Source of the DNA: Zychaea mexicana
Lineage: Eukaryota > Mucoromycota > Mucoromycetes > Mucorales > Lichtheimiaceae
Direction of reading: 5' to 3'
Assembly: GCF_025766255.1 (NCBI RefSeq)
Contig: NW_026516670.1
Span: forward strand, 124,001 to 188,000
Length of the DNA: 64,000 nt
Shown: positions 47,396-59,946 of the stretch, piece after piece
Position numbering within the stretch: the first letter of the stretch is position 1
How the letters are laid out: every line of letters starts with the position of its first letter
Made by a program: the position numbers and the translations under genes
The notes under the pieces: generated by a model
What the model was told of the DNA's origin: nothing
The model's database searches: none
The model's input: only the letters and a program-made list of their open reading frames with translations

Positions 47396-50300
47396 TTACT
47401 GTACAAGGAATGTGTATGGACGACCGTAGACCGCGCGATCAGTTCCTCCCGGTGATCCATACACCCGGATAGGGATTTGACAATCAAATGTGCTCACGTC
47501 AACGTCTTGCGCACTTTGAAAATGTCTATGTCGTTCATCAACATTAATTGGAATATAGGATGCAGGGATGCTGGAGGTGGCGGTAGTACTGTTGGAGGAG
47601 GAGGATGAAGGAGAGGAATGATTAGCGGTAGTGGAAGTAGTAGTATCGGGATTAGCGGCGGGTTTTTGGGTGACAATGAATTCAAACTTGAGATAATATT
47701 GCAGTTTTACTAATAAATGTACATACATGAGCATGATTAGCTGAAAAACAAGTTCTATTAAGTCGGCTTATTCTGTTTTGTCTCTTGGACATATATTTAC
47801 CTCCTGTTGTTTGGAATTCTGGTGAGGCAATAGAAGGAATCGGTAAAGAGAACGCTAAACGTCGATGAGAAAGACAAAATGAATGATGCTCGGCATAGCA
47901 TTTTCGTGAAATTCTTGTAATTTGTTGGGCAGGTCGAAGGGCGATATCTGATTCAATAATTTCGTTGCTTTCCAGTAAGATAGATACCTATTTGCATTTC
48001 TGTTAATCGTTTACTGCGAACAACAATAGAATACGGATTTCATTTTGTCCTTTCTAGTTTACCTCATAAGTCGGCAATATCGCATGCTCAAAATCTAGTA
48101 CACCAAGTACTGCTTCACCTAGCCGATATGCTGTTTTTGTCATGTGTAATTGTGCAACACGCTGATTACTTTTGCAAATATCAAACATAGCTAAAGGAAG
48201 AAAAAGAACGCAGTTGATAAGCATATAGAACAACCAGCAGTTCAAAACACTGAGAGCAGAACATTTGTACCTTTCCGACTACTATTTGTTATCCGTGATA
48301 CAATCTGTGCGCATGCTCTACCAAACATCCGTTTTTCTGCGGTGTCATCATCATCTTGCTTTTGTTCTGCAGTAGGTTCATCATATGCATCACTTTCTCG
48401 ACGAGTGATTTCGGAAAATGATTCGTTCTCCGAACTGTGGGCCGATAACTCATTTACATAGTCGAGGAAATCACTCCGTGCTTTATCACTTGCTAACTCG
48501 CACAAAAACCACGATTAGTACCTTTCTTTTAAGAAGATGTGTATCAGCTATTATTGGGATAAACATACCAGCTTTGCTACTTGTTCGCCTCATGCTCAGT
48601 TTTGCTTTCTTGAAATCTTCTTCTGAAAAGGCTTCCACAATAGCTTCATCTTTATACATGACCACAGGGTTCATCAAGTCGTATATTGGCCGAGAACCAT
48701 CCTCTAATTTTCAAGAAACATATCCGCCTTACGTTGAGTTTCAATGAAAACCATTTCTAGCCGTGGATTCACCATAGCAATTACATTATCATTTCCACAT
48801 ACCAGATACGTGATTCAGCACTCGGAAAGGTATCTGCACAACCTGACCCTGGCCATTCGATGGAGATGAGTTTGATCGTTGTGTACCGACAACAAGTGAA
48901 TAAGTAAAACGAATTGCTTTGCCTCGGTGTGATGGCGGGATATCATTGGGAAGTTTGAGTTTGTAAGAAACTATGTTGTACAATTATCTATTAGGCTTCC
49001 ACTTTTAGCGCTAGGATATCAGATGCATGTATGCCTTACACTTTTTCGTTTCGCCCGGGGCCAGATCAAGATCAACAAAAAGGATGGAGGGTGGAGTCGA
49101 AATGACAGGAGTCGTTCGCGTGTCTAATATTCCCTGTCAATACTCTATCCAAAACCAACAAATGCACTCTCCCATACTATATCGCCCAGTTTACCAATCT
49201 TGGAATGCGCATCAGGTTTGCCCATTAACAGACCACCTCCTCCACCCATGCCAGATCCGTGTGGACGATACATGGTTCGTCGTTTCAAGGGTGCAAACTC
49301 GTTGTTATTGATGAGCGATGGGTCAACGATAAAATTTCCAACCACTTGAGCAAATCCCCAAAGAAGATGCTCAGGTTTTTTTACAAGAGAAGGGGCAGAG
49401 GACGATCTGAGGAGAAACTGTGAAAGACGCGGTGCCGACAACTGTGATGCTCGCGCTGCCGTATGGTACGGATGATTGGATGCTAAAGAGTCGACCGAAC
49501 TACGACGACTGGCGTCCAGATAGGGTTCGCGAATGGACTGTGTATCGATACTGGATCGTGGTGTCAAGGTATCGCCAAGCTCAATTGAAATCGGCTCACC
49601 TCCCGCAGGGTTTCCGACTGTTTCATCCTGCATTGCTATCATAGTCCCTTGCTCGCCCGCTGTATACAAAACAGTTGATCAGAATAAAAAAAAATGCAGT
49701 ATCTTTAGCATCATCATTATCCAGCACACACTCCTCCTGCTACTATCTTGACCCTTTTACTTTCACTCTTCTTCTTTTCTCTTCTATGCCACCTTTTCTC
49801 TCTCCAAGCCATACAGTTTTCCCCGTATTGATTTGAATCTTTACATTGTGGTGCATCCCAACGTGTTTCGCGCTGGCCATCTTGACGCGTAGATTGCTGG
49901 TCTTGCTTATAATTTCCAGTAAAAAAAGAAAATGTCGACGACGCCAAAGAAGTCAGACTAGTCGTTGCCGATTTAGTAGTCGACCCTGTTAAAAGCGCCA
50001 AGCCTTCGACTTCCCGTGAAGCACTTTTGGTTTGGCGCTCCCACTGTTGTGGTTGTTGCGGTTGTTGCGACGGCGGCGAAGAGGACGACGGTTTACCGGA
50101 CGAGGTCACGCTTATGTCTGACGCAGAGTTCAAAGAGTGAGAGCGACTGTGGCCACCATTGCCCTGAAGATGGCGCGGTGAAGGTTGATGAAAGCGTGTG
50201 CTTGATCGTCTGCTGTACGAAGAAGAGGATGACGACGAAGCGCTCGGCGCTTTTGGAAGGGTTGGTAGCGGGTTGCTGAACTCGATTGTGCAGGAAACGG

Positions 50301-50436
50301 TCTCACCAGCATAAAACACAGCACCTTGTGAAAATGTAGTCGTCACTATAATGAATGAAGTGAGTTATTAAATTCTTGCTTGAAATGCTCACGCGTGCAG
50401 CATTTAGAGAGGTTAATACACACCAAGGACGCTCAT
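47396..50436 (-). CDS. RGP1: Rgp1, Ric1-Rgp1 guanine exchange factor subunit (arrestin-like fold)
   Basis: Ten exons on the minus strand: 50436-50424, 50345-49761, 49659-49195, 49123-49040, 48970-48803, 48703-48569, 48492-48271, 48190-48063, 47987-47801 and 47709-47396. They give 766 residues. The N-terminal arrestin-like strand (FYAGETVSCTIEFSNP) is followed by a long Ser-rich insert. The conserved core then follows: LLWGFAQVVGNFIVD, TPPSILFVDLDLAPGETK, YKLKLPNDIPPSHRGKAI, FDICKSNQRVAQLHM and the C-terminal GVKLQYYLKFEFIV. With Ric1 it activates the Rab Ypt6 for retrograde traffic at the Golgi. The intron 49194-49124 could be drawn shorter (32 or 44 nt), but the 71-nt version has normal length and keeps the frame. 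The first coding exon is only 13 nt. Confidence 0.87.
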
Positions 50437-50691
50437 ACTAGCAGTAGAAAAAAGACAGTAAAATAAAAAAAAAGAGCTATTGCAGGCAAATGCACGCTTC
50501 CCTCTTTCTGCTCAAACCAGAGAATTGAGTTTAGGACATTTACAACTCCCGCTTCTTTGTTGCGAGTAGTCTGAAAGAAAACAAAATTGGGTGCAGTTGT
50601 TGTGGTTGTATTAATAGATTTTGCTTGCTATCAACAAATTAATAATGATATTAAATATAGAGGTATAATGCTATTAATTAATATAAGTATT

Positions 50692-51999
50692 CTATGCATT
50701 AGTGGGCTTTCTACCATATGCCCAATGAATATTCATAAACGTTTGGTATTGTACACATTCATCGAACGCCTTATCGATATATTCCTCAAAGTGTGCCTCG
50801 TTGAATCCGGCATCAGTATTAAATAGTTCGTGATATATTACAGGCCCAAGATGCCGCAACCCCGTTAAACAGTTCTAAAATCGTTGGTATTATCAATTTC
50901 TTATTATTACTGCCCCTTGAATAAAATGCGTACCTAGCACCTAGTCTGTCGACTTATTAAAGAGAAACTCAATGCATATACACACATACCTCGTACATGA
51001 GTTTTCCCAAGTAGCCGCCCCAACATATCGGTATGGACGAATACTCGAAATGAATATCTTGGAAGCCCCCGTCCGTAAGAAATCGACGTAATTTTGGTCC
51101 GTGAAATATATGCTTTTGTCGAGACTTTAAATAATTGTAAACTGTCAAGAGATGATTTAGTCAATTTTTTTTTTTCATCCTGCTAGGCTTTCTGAACAGA
51201 CATACCAACGTCAAAGAGTCTTGCGAAAAGCGGACCGGCCCGCTTAGGAACAAGATCGTACTAGTTACAGGAATCGTTACGTTCGAACAATCAGCTGCGT
51301 AAATTAGAGCAATGATAATAGTTTATGCGCTTACCTCGACCAGTTCAAGCCATCCGCCAGGTTTTAGCAAACGCATTAATTCACGCATCACGTAAGCAAT
51401 GTCATCACCATGATAGGCATGTAGCATAGCCCTTTGATGGATATAGTCAAACGAGTCATTGGGACGAAGGATTCCTTGTAATATGTTTGCCTTGTCAAAA
51501 TGTAAGTTTGGCGGTATATGTAACCCGTCTTCTGGTTCGGGAAGCTTAAACATATCGATGCCATGAAACCTGGCATTTGGATAATCGTTCGCCATCTCTG
51601 TTTACACGTTTTTCATTACATCTTACTTGTTAATACTCAAGAAACGACGACTATAAGATGTCATATGAAGTATTATTATTTGTAGTAGGGGTTTTCTCTT
51701 TCCTTACCAACAAGCCAAGTACCGCACAGTCCACAGCCATAATCTAGGATAACTGCGTTCGAATCCTGCAGTATGCTATCCACAGGGGCGAAATAGCTTT
51801 TCTGGAAAATGTGCTTTAACAAAAAGTGCTCGTGTCTCTGACGTGTTATCTCCAGTTCATTCGCAGGTATTGGCAGCTCGGGGAAGTTCGGTGCGCTGTA
51901 AGTAGTAGACACGGCGCCAACTCTGTAATCGACTGAGTCGCCGCCAGTACCACTCTCTGATTGAGATGTCCTGGACCTCCGAGAAATGCGATTCCCCAT
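50692..51999 (-). CDS. SAM-dependent methyltransferase (class I)
   Basis: Exons on the minus strand are 51999-51708, 51597-51335, 51260-51206, 51141-50990 and 50874-50692, giving 314 residues. A Ser/Arg-rich N-terminus (MGNRISRRSRTSQSE) precedes a Rossmann methyltransferase domain: ILDYGCGLCGTW (motif I, SAM binding), NARFHGIDMFKLP (acidic loop), FDYIHQRAMLHAYH and MRLLKPGGWLELVE (motif III). LVPKRAGPLFARLFDVV is created across splices. The layout resembles fungal LaeA-like or Umta-type methyltransferases. MGN at the N-terminus could allow N-myristoylation. The target is unknown. Motif I reads GCGLCG rather than the usual GxGxG, so catalytic competence is slightly uncertain. Confidence 0.82.
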
Positions 52000-53974
52000 G
52001 GTCCGCCGAATTTCTTAAATTTCGAGTTGAATTTCTCAAAAGAGAAGGTCCCGGTTTTGCAAAACAAAGAAGTTGGTCGAAGAAGCAAAGCAAGCCGAGA
52101 ATAAAAGGTCGGGAGGCACAGAAAAGTTGTCGTTTACGGTTTCACAAGAAGTGTGTTCCGATCAAATGTTCGTATCGTCATTATCGAACACAATCATAGC
52201 TCGCCCTTTGGTTCGTGAGAGTAATTGCTACATTATCCCGTTCATCATATTTGGCTGGACGGGTTAGAGCACATCGTGTTACCTCTCTATTTTCCACTTA
52301 CTGTTTACGCACTGCCACGTTTACTGCTGCATCACACTGGATATAGATCGCCCCTCTTTCCCCTCCCCCCGAGCCAAAAATCCCAGCTGGGGGACAACCT
52401 TGCTCGTATATTAAAGAGAGGTTGAAAAATACACTTTTTTAGTAGTGCGGCCTTCGCTTATAGTAAAGTATCAATCCTCGCTTTTTCTTGTTAAACGATC
52501 GGCAAGTAGGGCATATGCGGGCCAAGAATACTGGAACACAACGTCGCGTGCTTTCCCCCACACTGGAAAGATATCGAAAAGGAAAGGGTTAAAGTTTTGT
52601 GTACATACTTGGAACTGGGTTTGTTCTCGTTTGTAGTACAAAAAGTCCAGAGCAACCTGTCCCACACCGTACTACCAGTGTTTATTGTCACATAGACACC
52701 AGTAGTTATAAGTCTTCTTCAGCCCGATCCTATGCACCCGCAGTCTCTATTCTATTAGCATCATCGTGGGAAACTGCATGAAGAGCAAAAAAGCGTGCAT
52801 TAGCCGGAATATCAGCTGCATTTGGCGTGTGTGGACCTTATTTTTGATACATACTTAGATAAGCATCGGTTCATAAATTGGGTTCAGGTTCAATCCCTGT
52901 TTCACATATGCTACATGCGTACGGAATTATGAGCATCAGGTCATTTCATTACATTGCTTGTTTAGATGCGAGTAACATATGATGGAGAAATACAAAACAA
53001 GAAGCTTTTACTGTCATTAGATTTTATGGTTTTTAGACTATTTGAATCAATTTGTAGATTGATAGATGTCTTGCACTGTGTTGCTTCCCAGCCCTTCAAC
53101 TCAAAGTCTATTTAAATACATCGCAATAGCTATGTGTGATAATAGAGTTTACGTCGATAGAATAAGAGCTTTATCATATATTTATTGATAGAATCCTCTT
53201 ACAAGTCCGGTGTTAATTGGTTAATCATGATTTTGCGTATATTGCCAAATATACGGCGACTTGGTGCTTTGGCTGTGTACCAATGCTCTCCATTTTTCGT
53301 TGCGATGTCGGTTTGATAGTTCCTTGTACTGTAAACGCTAAAATATAAGCTTTTCAAATACACATTGTAAATCTGATACATCTCGCTATACTCTACATCT
53401 TACTTCGTAACTCTAATCTTGGCCTCTTTGCACACCTTGGAGTTTTCGTTGGACTAGAAAAAAAGAAGCTTAGCAAAAAGCCTACGCTAGAAATTGAAAG
53501 GGATCAATTTCAACAGCATAACCCAAAACTTCAAGTTTTTACTTATCGAGCTTGGCCTCTTATAGACTTTCGACTTTGGCAATCCTCTGTAGTTGCTATT
53601 GCTAAGATTATTCGGGTACATTAGTACTTAAATTTACGATACTGTAGATTAAAAGGAATAATTACGTGGCTATAAACGTAGGGTACATTACAAGACTTAT
53701 ATATGTTCAAGTGCACGGATGAATGGCCTTAAAACCTTGCCATCCAATGTTTTTTTATGTTTACCCTGAAATCCTTGATCGCATCATAGCTTTTTTTATA
53801 GTGGGCAGCCTTTGCGATATGGGTTAGCCGACGTGTTGTCTTTCCTCGTCTACATGTGTATAGTTTAAATTGTACCAAAATCAACTGTCTGCACTTCAAA
53901 AAAAAACGTCGTCGAATAGATGTTGAAGCCCGCTTGTCACCTCTAAGTCTCGTCGTTGCACTTATTATTTGATG
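52000..53974. other. mostly non-coding, one coding-like fragment
   Basis: The region is largely AT-rich without genes. On the minus strand 52665-52471 (GTG-initiated, 64 codons) has coding-like codons and segments such as DIFPVWGKARDVVFQYS. It has no ATG start or family match and may be a decayed fragment. Confidence 0.35.
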
Positions 53975-54439
53975 CTAGGCGGCAGCAGTTTCCACGCGCT
54001 TGCTCGTCGGAAAGCAGTAGATGTGGTTGAGTGCATTGAATAAATGACGGTAAGTGAACATGTATATAAGTACTTAATGAGTTATACCAAATCAACTTAT
54101 TTTGTCCTTTAAGCATTTCAGAAACAGTTCTCATATCTTATTCCATTGCATACCTGGTGAATTTGATATAATGCTCTTCCAAAAAACGCACTGCTATCAG
54201 TCTCCTTGATATCCTTTAGAACCCCGACCAAAATTGTGAGTAAATACCGTATGCAATTAGCTTACACTTAAAGTATCTTGAGTGTGTTGTCATGTTCCTT
54301 ATGGTTCCCAAATTTAAAACTAACCTATGCCCATGAAACCAGTCTACAGCAAGTGCTTTCCGGCCGGCTGCTCCACCATTGTGTCTTTGCTTTGTGCACG
54401 AGTCCATACGTTGGAGCACACGAATTGCTGCTTGACGTT
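53975..54439 (-). CDS. uncharacterised coding-like exons, possible small gene or relic
   Basis: Three minus-strand stretches look coding and carry splice-like borders. 54439-54325 follows a ctatacag acceptor, contains RQAAIRVLQRMDSC and RKALAVDWFHGHR, and ends at gttag. 54213-54154 (DIKETDSSAFFGRALYQIHQ in one frame) ends at gtatgc. The last stretch ends with NHIYCFPTSKRVETAAA and a TAG at 53975-53977. I could not find one consistent frame through all three or a start codon. A 63-codon open minus frame at 54707-54519, directly upstream, might be an earlier part. I do not recognise the product. It may be a gene with introns that I misplaced, a pseudogene, or chance. Confidence 0.25.
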
Positions 54440-54775
54440 CTGTATAGATAATTTTGAGTTGTTAATCACTTTGAAAGAAGTTATATAGGCACGCCACACT
54501 TGGGTTTCGCCCCATTTATAAGATATCACGCATCATGGCAAGAGCTCCAAGCAATCTGCTCAGTTCGAACAGGGGCGCCTTGGACAATCTTTTTCGAGAT
54601 TGTCTGCTTTGTGCTACGACATGGTGTTTTGGGGGATTCAACAGGCTATACTTTGTCCTTCCTATCGCATAGACAGTTTGAGCTCTGTAAGAGCATGCAG
54701 TACACTGCTAGTCCAGATTGTTTGTCAAGACAACGGAACCGGCGCATTTATACGACTTTATTCCGTGTCAAATTA
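54440..54775. other. downstream flank of the S28 peptidase gene
   Basis: It holds the 63-codon minus open frame 54707-54519 noted with the preceding feature. Otherwise I see nothing definite. Confidence 0.3.
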
Positions 54776-56880
54776 TCAAGGAGTGTTTTGATACATAAAC
54801 TTAGATGGTATCTGAGTGCTATCGTTATTGTTGTCTTCTTGACCATTTTCCTTGCTATTATTGGCATCCGCAATCCAGGCGCTAAGTGTCGTGAACATAT
54901 CCTTCTGTAGTTGCTTGATATCTTCGGATACATAATCCGAAACAAAGAAATCCTAACATATACAAAATGGACAACTCTTACAGTTAATATACTACACTGC
55001 TATAGAGCACGGAATCATGCAATACTTTACCCAATGATGTACTGAATGTGGTAATACAGCATAGCGGGCATCCTTTTCATTCCAATGTCGTCGATCAGGA
55101 GCCCAGTCGCTTTGTACACTTAAAGTTCTCCAAGGATCATATTCACCATCGATCCAAAATACTCTATCGAGTTTGATATGCCAGCCTTCATATTCTTTGT
55201 TGATAGCACGCCATTGGGGTCGGGCAGGCACATTGTGCTCGCCGAAAAGAAGAGGACATTGTCGTTGGTACCAGCGGGTATCCAACTTACGTGAAACGAT
55301 AGTAGGAATCCATAATGGTGCGCCTGTTTGCCAATAAGAGTATTCAGTACACACCTGCCATAACCAAGGTCGTATTTCGGATTTTAGATCTGTATACATT
55401 GGCGATTTTGGATCGTGGGAATCCAGGCACTCATTCACGGAAGCATAATCCTGGCACATTAATTGGGTGAGATTGGCGGTGTATCCAGCAAAGGCATCAA
55501 TATATCCATGCAGATCCTTTGCATCGTCAAAAACTGAACAAAATTCGGTCTCAAACGGATTTTCTGCTGGTGTCATTGACTGCCATAGTCCAAGTGGATA
55601 ACTGAGTACTAAGTATACCAAAAGGATTACATATGGATCAACATGGATTAATGATGTGTGAATTGTCTGGATCTGGATGACTTTATGACAAAATACAGAA
55701 AAAGAGAGAAAGTCATATGAAGCATACAATCAGCAAAGTCGTCATCGTGGGCCAAGTCTTTCACACCAAATTGCTCTTTAAGACGATGTTTCGGTTCTGA
55801 GAACGGACTGAAAAGTATATGGTCGATATAGCGGATAACTTCCTCAACGGCGTTGATGCAATGCTTCGGACCGTATTTCCAGATAGGATAGAAGTACTCA
55901 TAGTAGTTATATTTCATTTGAACCGGCGCTGATGATGGAATGGCAGCAAAGACAATGTCAGGATAGCGATAACGCATCCACGCAGCCAAGTTTCCGCTGT
56001 AAGAACCTCCATAAACGATCCATTTTGTTTCAGGCGCTGGAGGTAATTCCAATTTTGGCAACTATTACCGCAAAGAGATCGTCAGTGACAGAAACAAAAG
56101 GATCTGCAAATGAAACAATGTGGTCGTTAATACCTTGATCTCTCTTATAATCGTTGCCATGTCCTCCAATGCTTGCTCTGTGTTCAATGTACGCAGATAC
56201 TGAACCGAGTAATCCTATTCATACAATTCACATATATCAGCACGGGTACATCTATGTGGTGAGTGCCCGGGAGACAGATGATCGCAATTTCTCTTTTCTT
56301 GCTTACCGTTCCTAGCTGCGACTGTCCGTAGCATCTATGTTCCATCACTATAACGATGCCGTTTAACTGCTCGGCCAGTTGTGCCATGGAAGAATTTGTC
56401 ACATAAACAGATCGTGATATCGCATCCATTTCGCCAGCATTATATACTATACATGAGCGGTTTAACAGCTTATATATGCGAGGAGCAAGGTAAAAAGAAG
56501 GAGTAAGGTGCTTACAAATCACTGGACCGCCGTTTTCATACCAATCGGTGTTTACCCAGTAGCGATGCTTAAACGTTCCTGCCGACGGGTCCGAATGGTT
56601 GACCGGTTGATCAAAATAGAATGGGCCATAGCGTTCATTGACAGCGGCTGTCGAAGAGGCTGATGGTGATATGGAAGCTTCTGCTGCTCGAATGCGCTGC
56701 TGCTGTAACATACTATGCATTGTATCCGTGTTTAGGGAAATCAAACTCTTATTTTCCCGTTTTGTTCTTTAATTTATAACTCATGGTTTCGACCTACTCA
56801 AAACGCCATCCTGGTCTAGAAATTGCATGACTTAGCCCGACGATGGCCAAGAGAAATAGGAAACAAGGAAAGTGACGCAT
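54776..56880 (-). CDS. secreted serine carboxypeptidase, family S28 (PRCP-like)
   Basis: Seven exons on the minus strand: 56880-56798, 56745-56516, 56446-56307, 56214-56134, 56061-55728, 55608-55031 and 54952-54776. They give 540 residues. The signal peptide (MRHFPCFLFLLAIVGLSHA) is followed by the prolyl-carboxypeptidase fold. FDQPVNHSDP and GPVILYNAGEMD are typical. The nucleophile Ser is in YGGSYSGNLAAW (about residue 198), Asp in FWIDGEYDPW and His in LPHSVHHW. It removes residues after Pro and probably acts extracellularly or in the vacuole. An in-frame ATG 31 codons upstream exists, but the signal peptide argues for this start. The C-terminal tail is Asn/Asp-rich. Confidence 0.92.
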
Positions 56881-57226
56881 TTTTCGTACGCCTCCCAGAA
56901 AACGAAAAAAAGCCGATGGCCGGTCTATGAGCACCTGAAAAAATATGCCCATGCGAACGCGAGTCAATAGAAACACCGTTTGAAGTCCCGCCTCTTGTCA
57001 TGCGGCAGCGAGTTTAAGGTACTGCATTACCACACAACGGATGATTTACTCTGATTATGTTACTGCTGATGGGCTATATTATTACACCACACAGCTTTAC
57101 GTACTGTGAGAAATAAGCTCATTATTAAGCTCATTATTTAGACAGAAGATATATGCATACTTAAATTAAAAGCAATATATCGGGAACATGTGAATGGATG
57201 GGTGATAGTACAGGTAATAAAAGAGA
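56881..57226. other. promoter of the S28 gene and 3' flank of the membrane protein gene
   Basis: No gene. It contains a perfect 12-bp tandem duplication. Confidence 0.5.
57115..57138. repeat. 12-bp tandem duplication
   Basis: AAGCTCATTATT occurs twice in direct succession, perfectly. Confidence 0.85.
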
Positions 57227-59387
57227 TCAAAATGACATGCGTCTGACACCAATAGGCTTGACTTCTTGCGGTAATCCAAAAGTAGGCTGGCCATCCGAAG
57301 CGCGCTCACCAAATTTGACTTTGACTTTGCCGGCAGCAGTCATGACAGCATACTGATTCTCGTGTATAGTACCCCGCATCTTCTCACGGACTACAGGGGT
57401 GAGGCCACTGACTAGCAGTGCAACTTGGGAATGTCCACGGGAGACGCCATTGACTTGGTATAAGCTGACGATCCATGTCACTGTCCACCAGGCCAACGGG
57501 ACGAGAAGACATAAAGCCAGTGGATAGTAGGACGCTGGATTTAACGCAAAAAGAAGCTCGGTTTCCTTGCAAGTGGTTTTATATGGACCCGTTGTTGTGA
57601 TAAGTTCATCCGAGCCACCAGGTGATGTAAGAACGTATGTGAGACCAAGATAGTTGGAAAAGTTTCGTAGATTCTGTTCCACAGTATCCCTATTATATAC
57701 AGGATGCACTATGCCGCCTTCGCCCAACACAAGTGCTCGCATCACACTCAGCTGTAGCGCATACATGTTTAACTGGATAGTGGCATTGACGTCCGAATCT
57801 TCCACTTCATTCAGATATACGTTGTTCCCAATAATGTTGTCGTAATCCATTGTCACTGGCTCGGATGACAAGATGTTGAAACCGATGTTTCCTCGTACAT
57901 TGTATATCTCTGTCCAGTTGTAGTATGGTCTAAGCGTACATCTTCGCGCCTCTAGGGTGTCAGAATCGAGACCTTGATAACTCATCGTGTTCTCGTGACT
58001 AACGACCACCATTGTTACATCCCCGACACTGTCTCGTGCGCCCTGGTCGAAGGGCTCTGCTTCGGAACTTGATGAATAATTGTACGGTAGCGAGATGTTT
58101 CTCAAGTCGTAGTGCGTGCGACCGGCCATGGAAGCTTCGTAAAAGAAGCCAGGTGCTGATAAGGAAAGGAAATCTTCGTTCAAAATGTCAATGTAATCTT
58201 CCACCGTGGTGATATTGTTGCTGTGCACGTCGATTATTCGAATATTGTCGAGAGGAGTTTGCGTGCATTCAAATCCGATATACGGAATACCGATGCCATT
58301 GTAACTACAATTGATAGCGTCTACGCTGCAACTGTCCGCTATCTGTACAGGCAATTGCTGGAAATATTGTCGAAGACCAAGCTGTACACTGTAAAAGTCC
58401 CGGACCCCCGTTATAGTTCTTGGATCCTTTGTAGATGCATTGATCTCAAAAAATGGCTGGCTGATGTTCACCATCAAAAGCGATTCTTCAGTTGCGTTAC
58501 TGCAGATATCGTATGTTCGAGCACTGATGATTCCTTGAGCGGCAGGTCCAATGGCAAGAATTCCCAAGTAGAAAATGATCGTCGCTAGCAATACTGCATC
58601 AAGCCGTAGAGAAGGTATCGCTCGGATGGCACCTGTCATTATCATGTTAGCAAGCTTTGTGTATGTATAGGAACGACAACAAGGCTGACTTACCGCCAAC
58701 ACCCCGCGAGCAGGCATCATATGCATCTAGCAGAGCTAGCTGGCTAGCAGTACGCTGGAATCGAGCCCACTTATATTCTGATACAGCACTATTATAAATT
58801 TGATTTGATCAGTAATCTTGTGCTGTTATTTTTATGTCTCTTCGCACTCCCGACTTACTAGCCTATGCCTCCACCAATAAAAAGGACAGCAAGCGAGACA
58901 AGAAGCGCCAAAAGTGAAGGTACGGGAATGCTAGCCATAGTAAAGTTTACTGGTTTTCCGTCTGCTCGAGCATAGACGAAGACAATCCCAACAATTAACG
59001 AAAGTGTAGCCAGAATATTCAGCACAGGTAGTACACTCGTTTCGAGCAAAGTATGTGTACTGATGCGCTCTCTTGTCTAATCAATGAAGAATCGCTTATT
59101 CGTACTTTTTCTTTTAAAGGTTGAATACTCGTTTTTAATTCTTACTGGTATATTTACCTCGACGATTTTCTCTGGTGGCTGCGCTCTTCTTCCATCACTT
59201 TGAACTGAGCTACCCGAGTCGGAAACTGAAGAGAAAGACGACCGTGATTCGTGTATAGAATGCTCGTAGGATGGCGACCGTACATTTACCAGATTCACTG
59301 GTACCCCATATTATCGTTAACGACGATGTGTCCTTCGATGCGCGCGGAAGCTCACTTACTGTCGTCATAGTGCTGGGCAGCGGTCAT
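57227..59387 (-). CDS. fungal multi-pass membrane glycoprotein, DUF3176-like
   Basis: Exons on the minus strand are 59387-59360, 59297-59158, 59076-58859, 58788-58694 and 58632-57227, giving 628 residues. A Ser-rich cytosolic N-terminus precedes two membrane helices (LPVLNILATLSLIVGIVFVY and PSLLALLVSLAVLFIGGGIG). The linker YKWARFQRT...LLDAYDACSRG resembles the KW-F...D-x3-Y-D-x-A-S-R-G motif of DUF3176. A third helix (LLATIIFYLGILAIGPAAQG) is followed by a large extracellular region with about ten N-x-S/T sequons. A fourth helix (YYPLALCLLVPLAWWTVTWI) and a short cytosolic tail complete it. Function is unknown in the family. The family call rests on the linker motif and topology. A non-ATG internal start was rejected; splicing recovers a proper ATG. 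Confidence 0.72.
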
Positions 59388-59946
59388 AATGGCGTAGTGG
59401 GAGGCGGTAAAAAAGAGGCAAAAGAAAGAAAGATTACAGATCAGTTTGACTAAAAAAGCTTTGTTCTCGAGTTCTCGAGTTTCACAGAACAGAAAACCGT
59501 GTGATACAGAATTGTTGATCTAAACAACATTACGGAAACACTGTTCATTCCCACTTTCTGGTTTTCGTGTAGAGCCTCAAAGCTATTTAATAATGCATTC
59601 CTTCTATTTCTTTCACTTCGACTGTTGAGTATCTACCTTGTTCATCAAAACAATGATGAACAAAGATCATGTAATTCTTGAAGTTACATCAAAAGCTGAA
59701 TAACCCGAAATAGAAAGTGGTCCAGCTGCGCCTCAACATTTGACTTACTAGAGAGGGGAATCCATAATTTTTATTACTGCGAAAACATAAAAAAAAAAAT
59801 AAGAGAGTCTTGGGGTAATTTTGTCGGAAACCCCAGAACTCTTTGATATGCAAAAAGTGTGGTGGTGGTTTTACAAACATAATTAACAGGTCGGTATACG
59901 AATTTATATACATATGGAAAGCATTCATGCTGGTCTATGAACCTTT
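59388..59946. other. intergenic between two minus-strand genes
   Basis: AT-rich promoter of the DUF3176-like gene and 3' flank of DUS1. No coding sequence is supported. Confidence 0.5.

Noticed and set aside
49124..49155. 32-nt intron alternative in RGP1
   Set aside because: It would be below normal size; a 71-nt intron with a better gtaaac donor keeps the frame.
52888..52900. GGTTCAATCCC-like string resembling a tRNA B box
   Set aside because: No cloverleaf, A box or acceptor stem pairs around it.
54210..54220. ATATCCTTT string on the plus strand that looks like a U12 donor
   Set aside because: It lies on the opposite strand to the coding-like exons and no branch element or exon pair fits it.
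54500..54910. Plus-strand 136-codon ORF with a C-terminal membrane-like helix
   Set aside because: It is antisense to the last exon of the S28 peptidase, which has a complete supported gene model. Its composition follows from the complementary exon.
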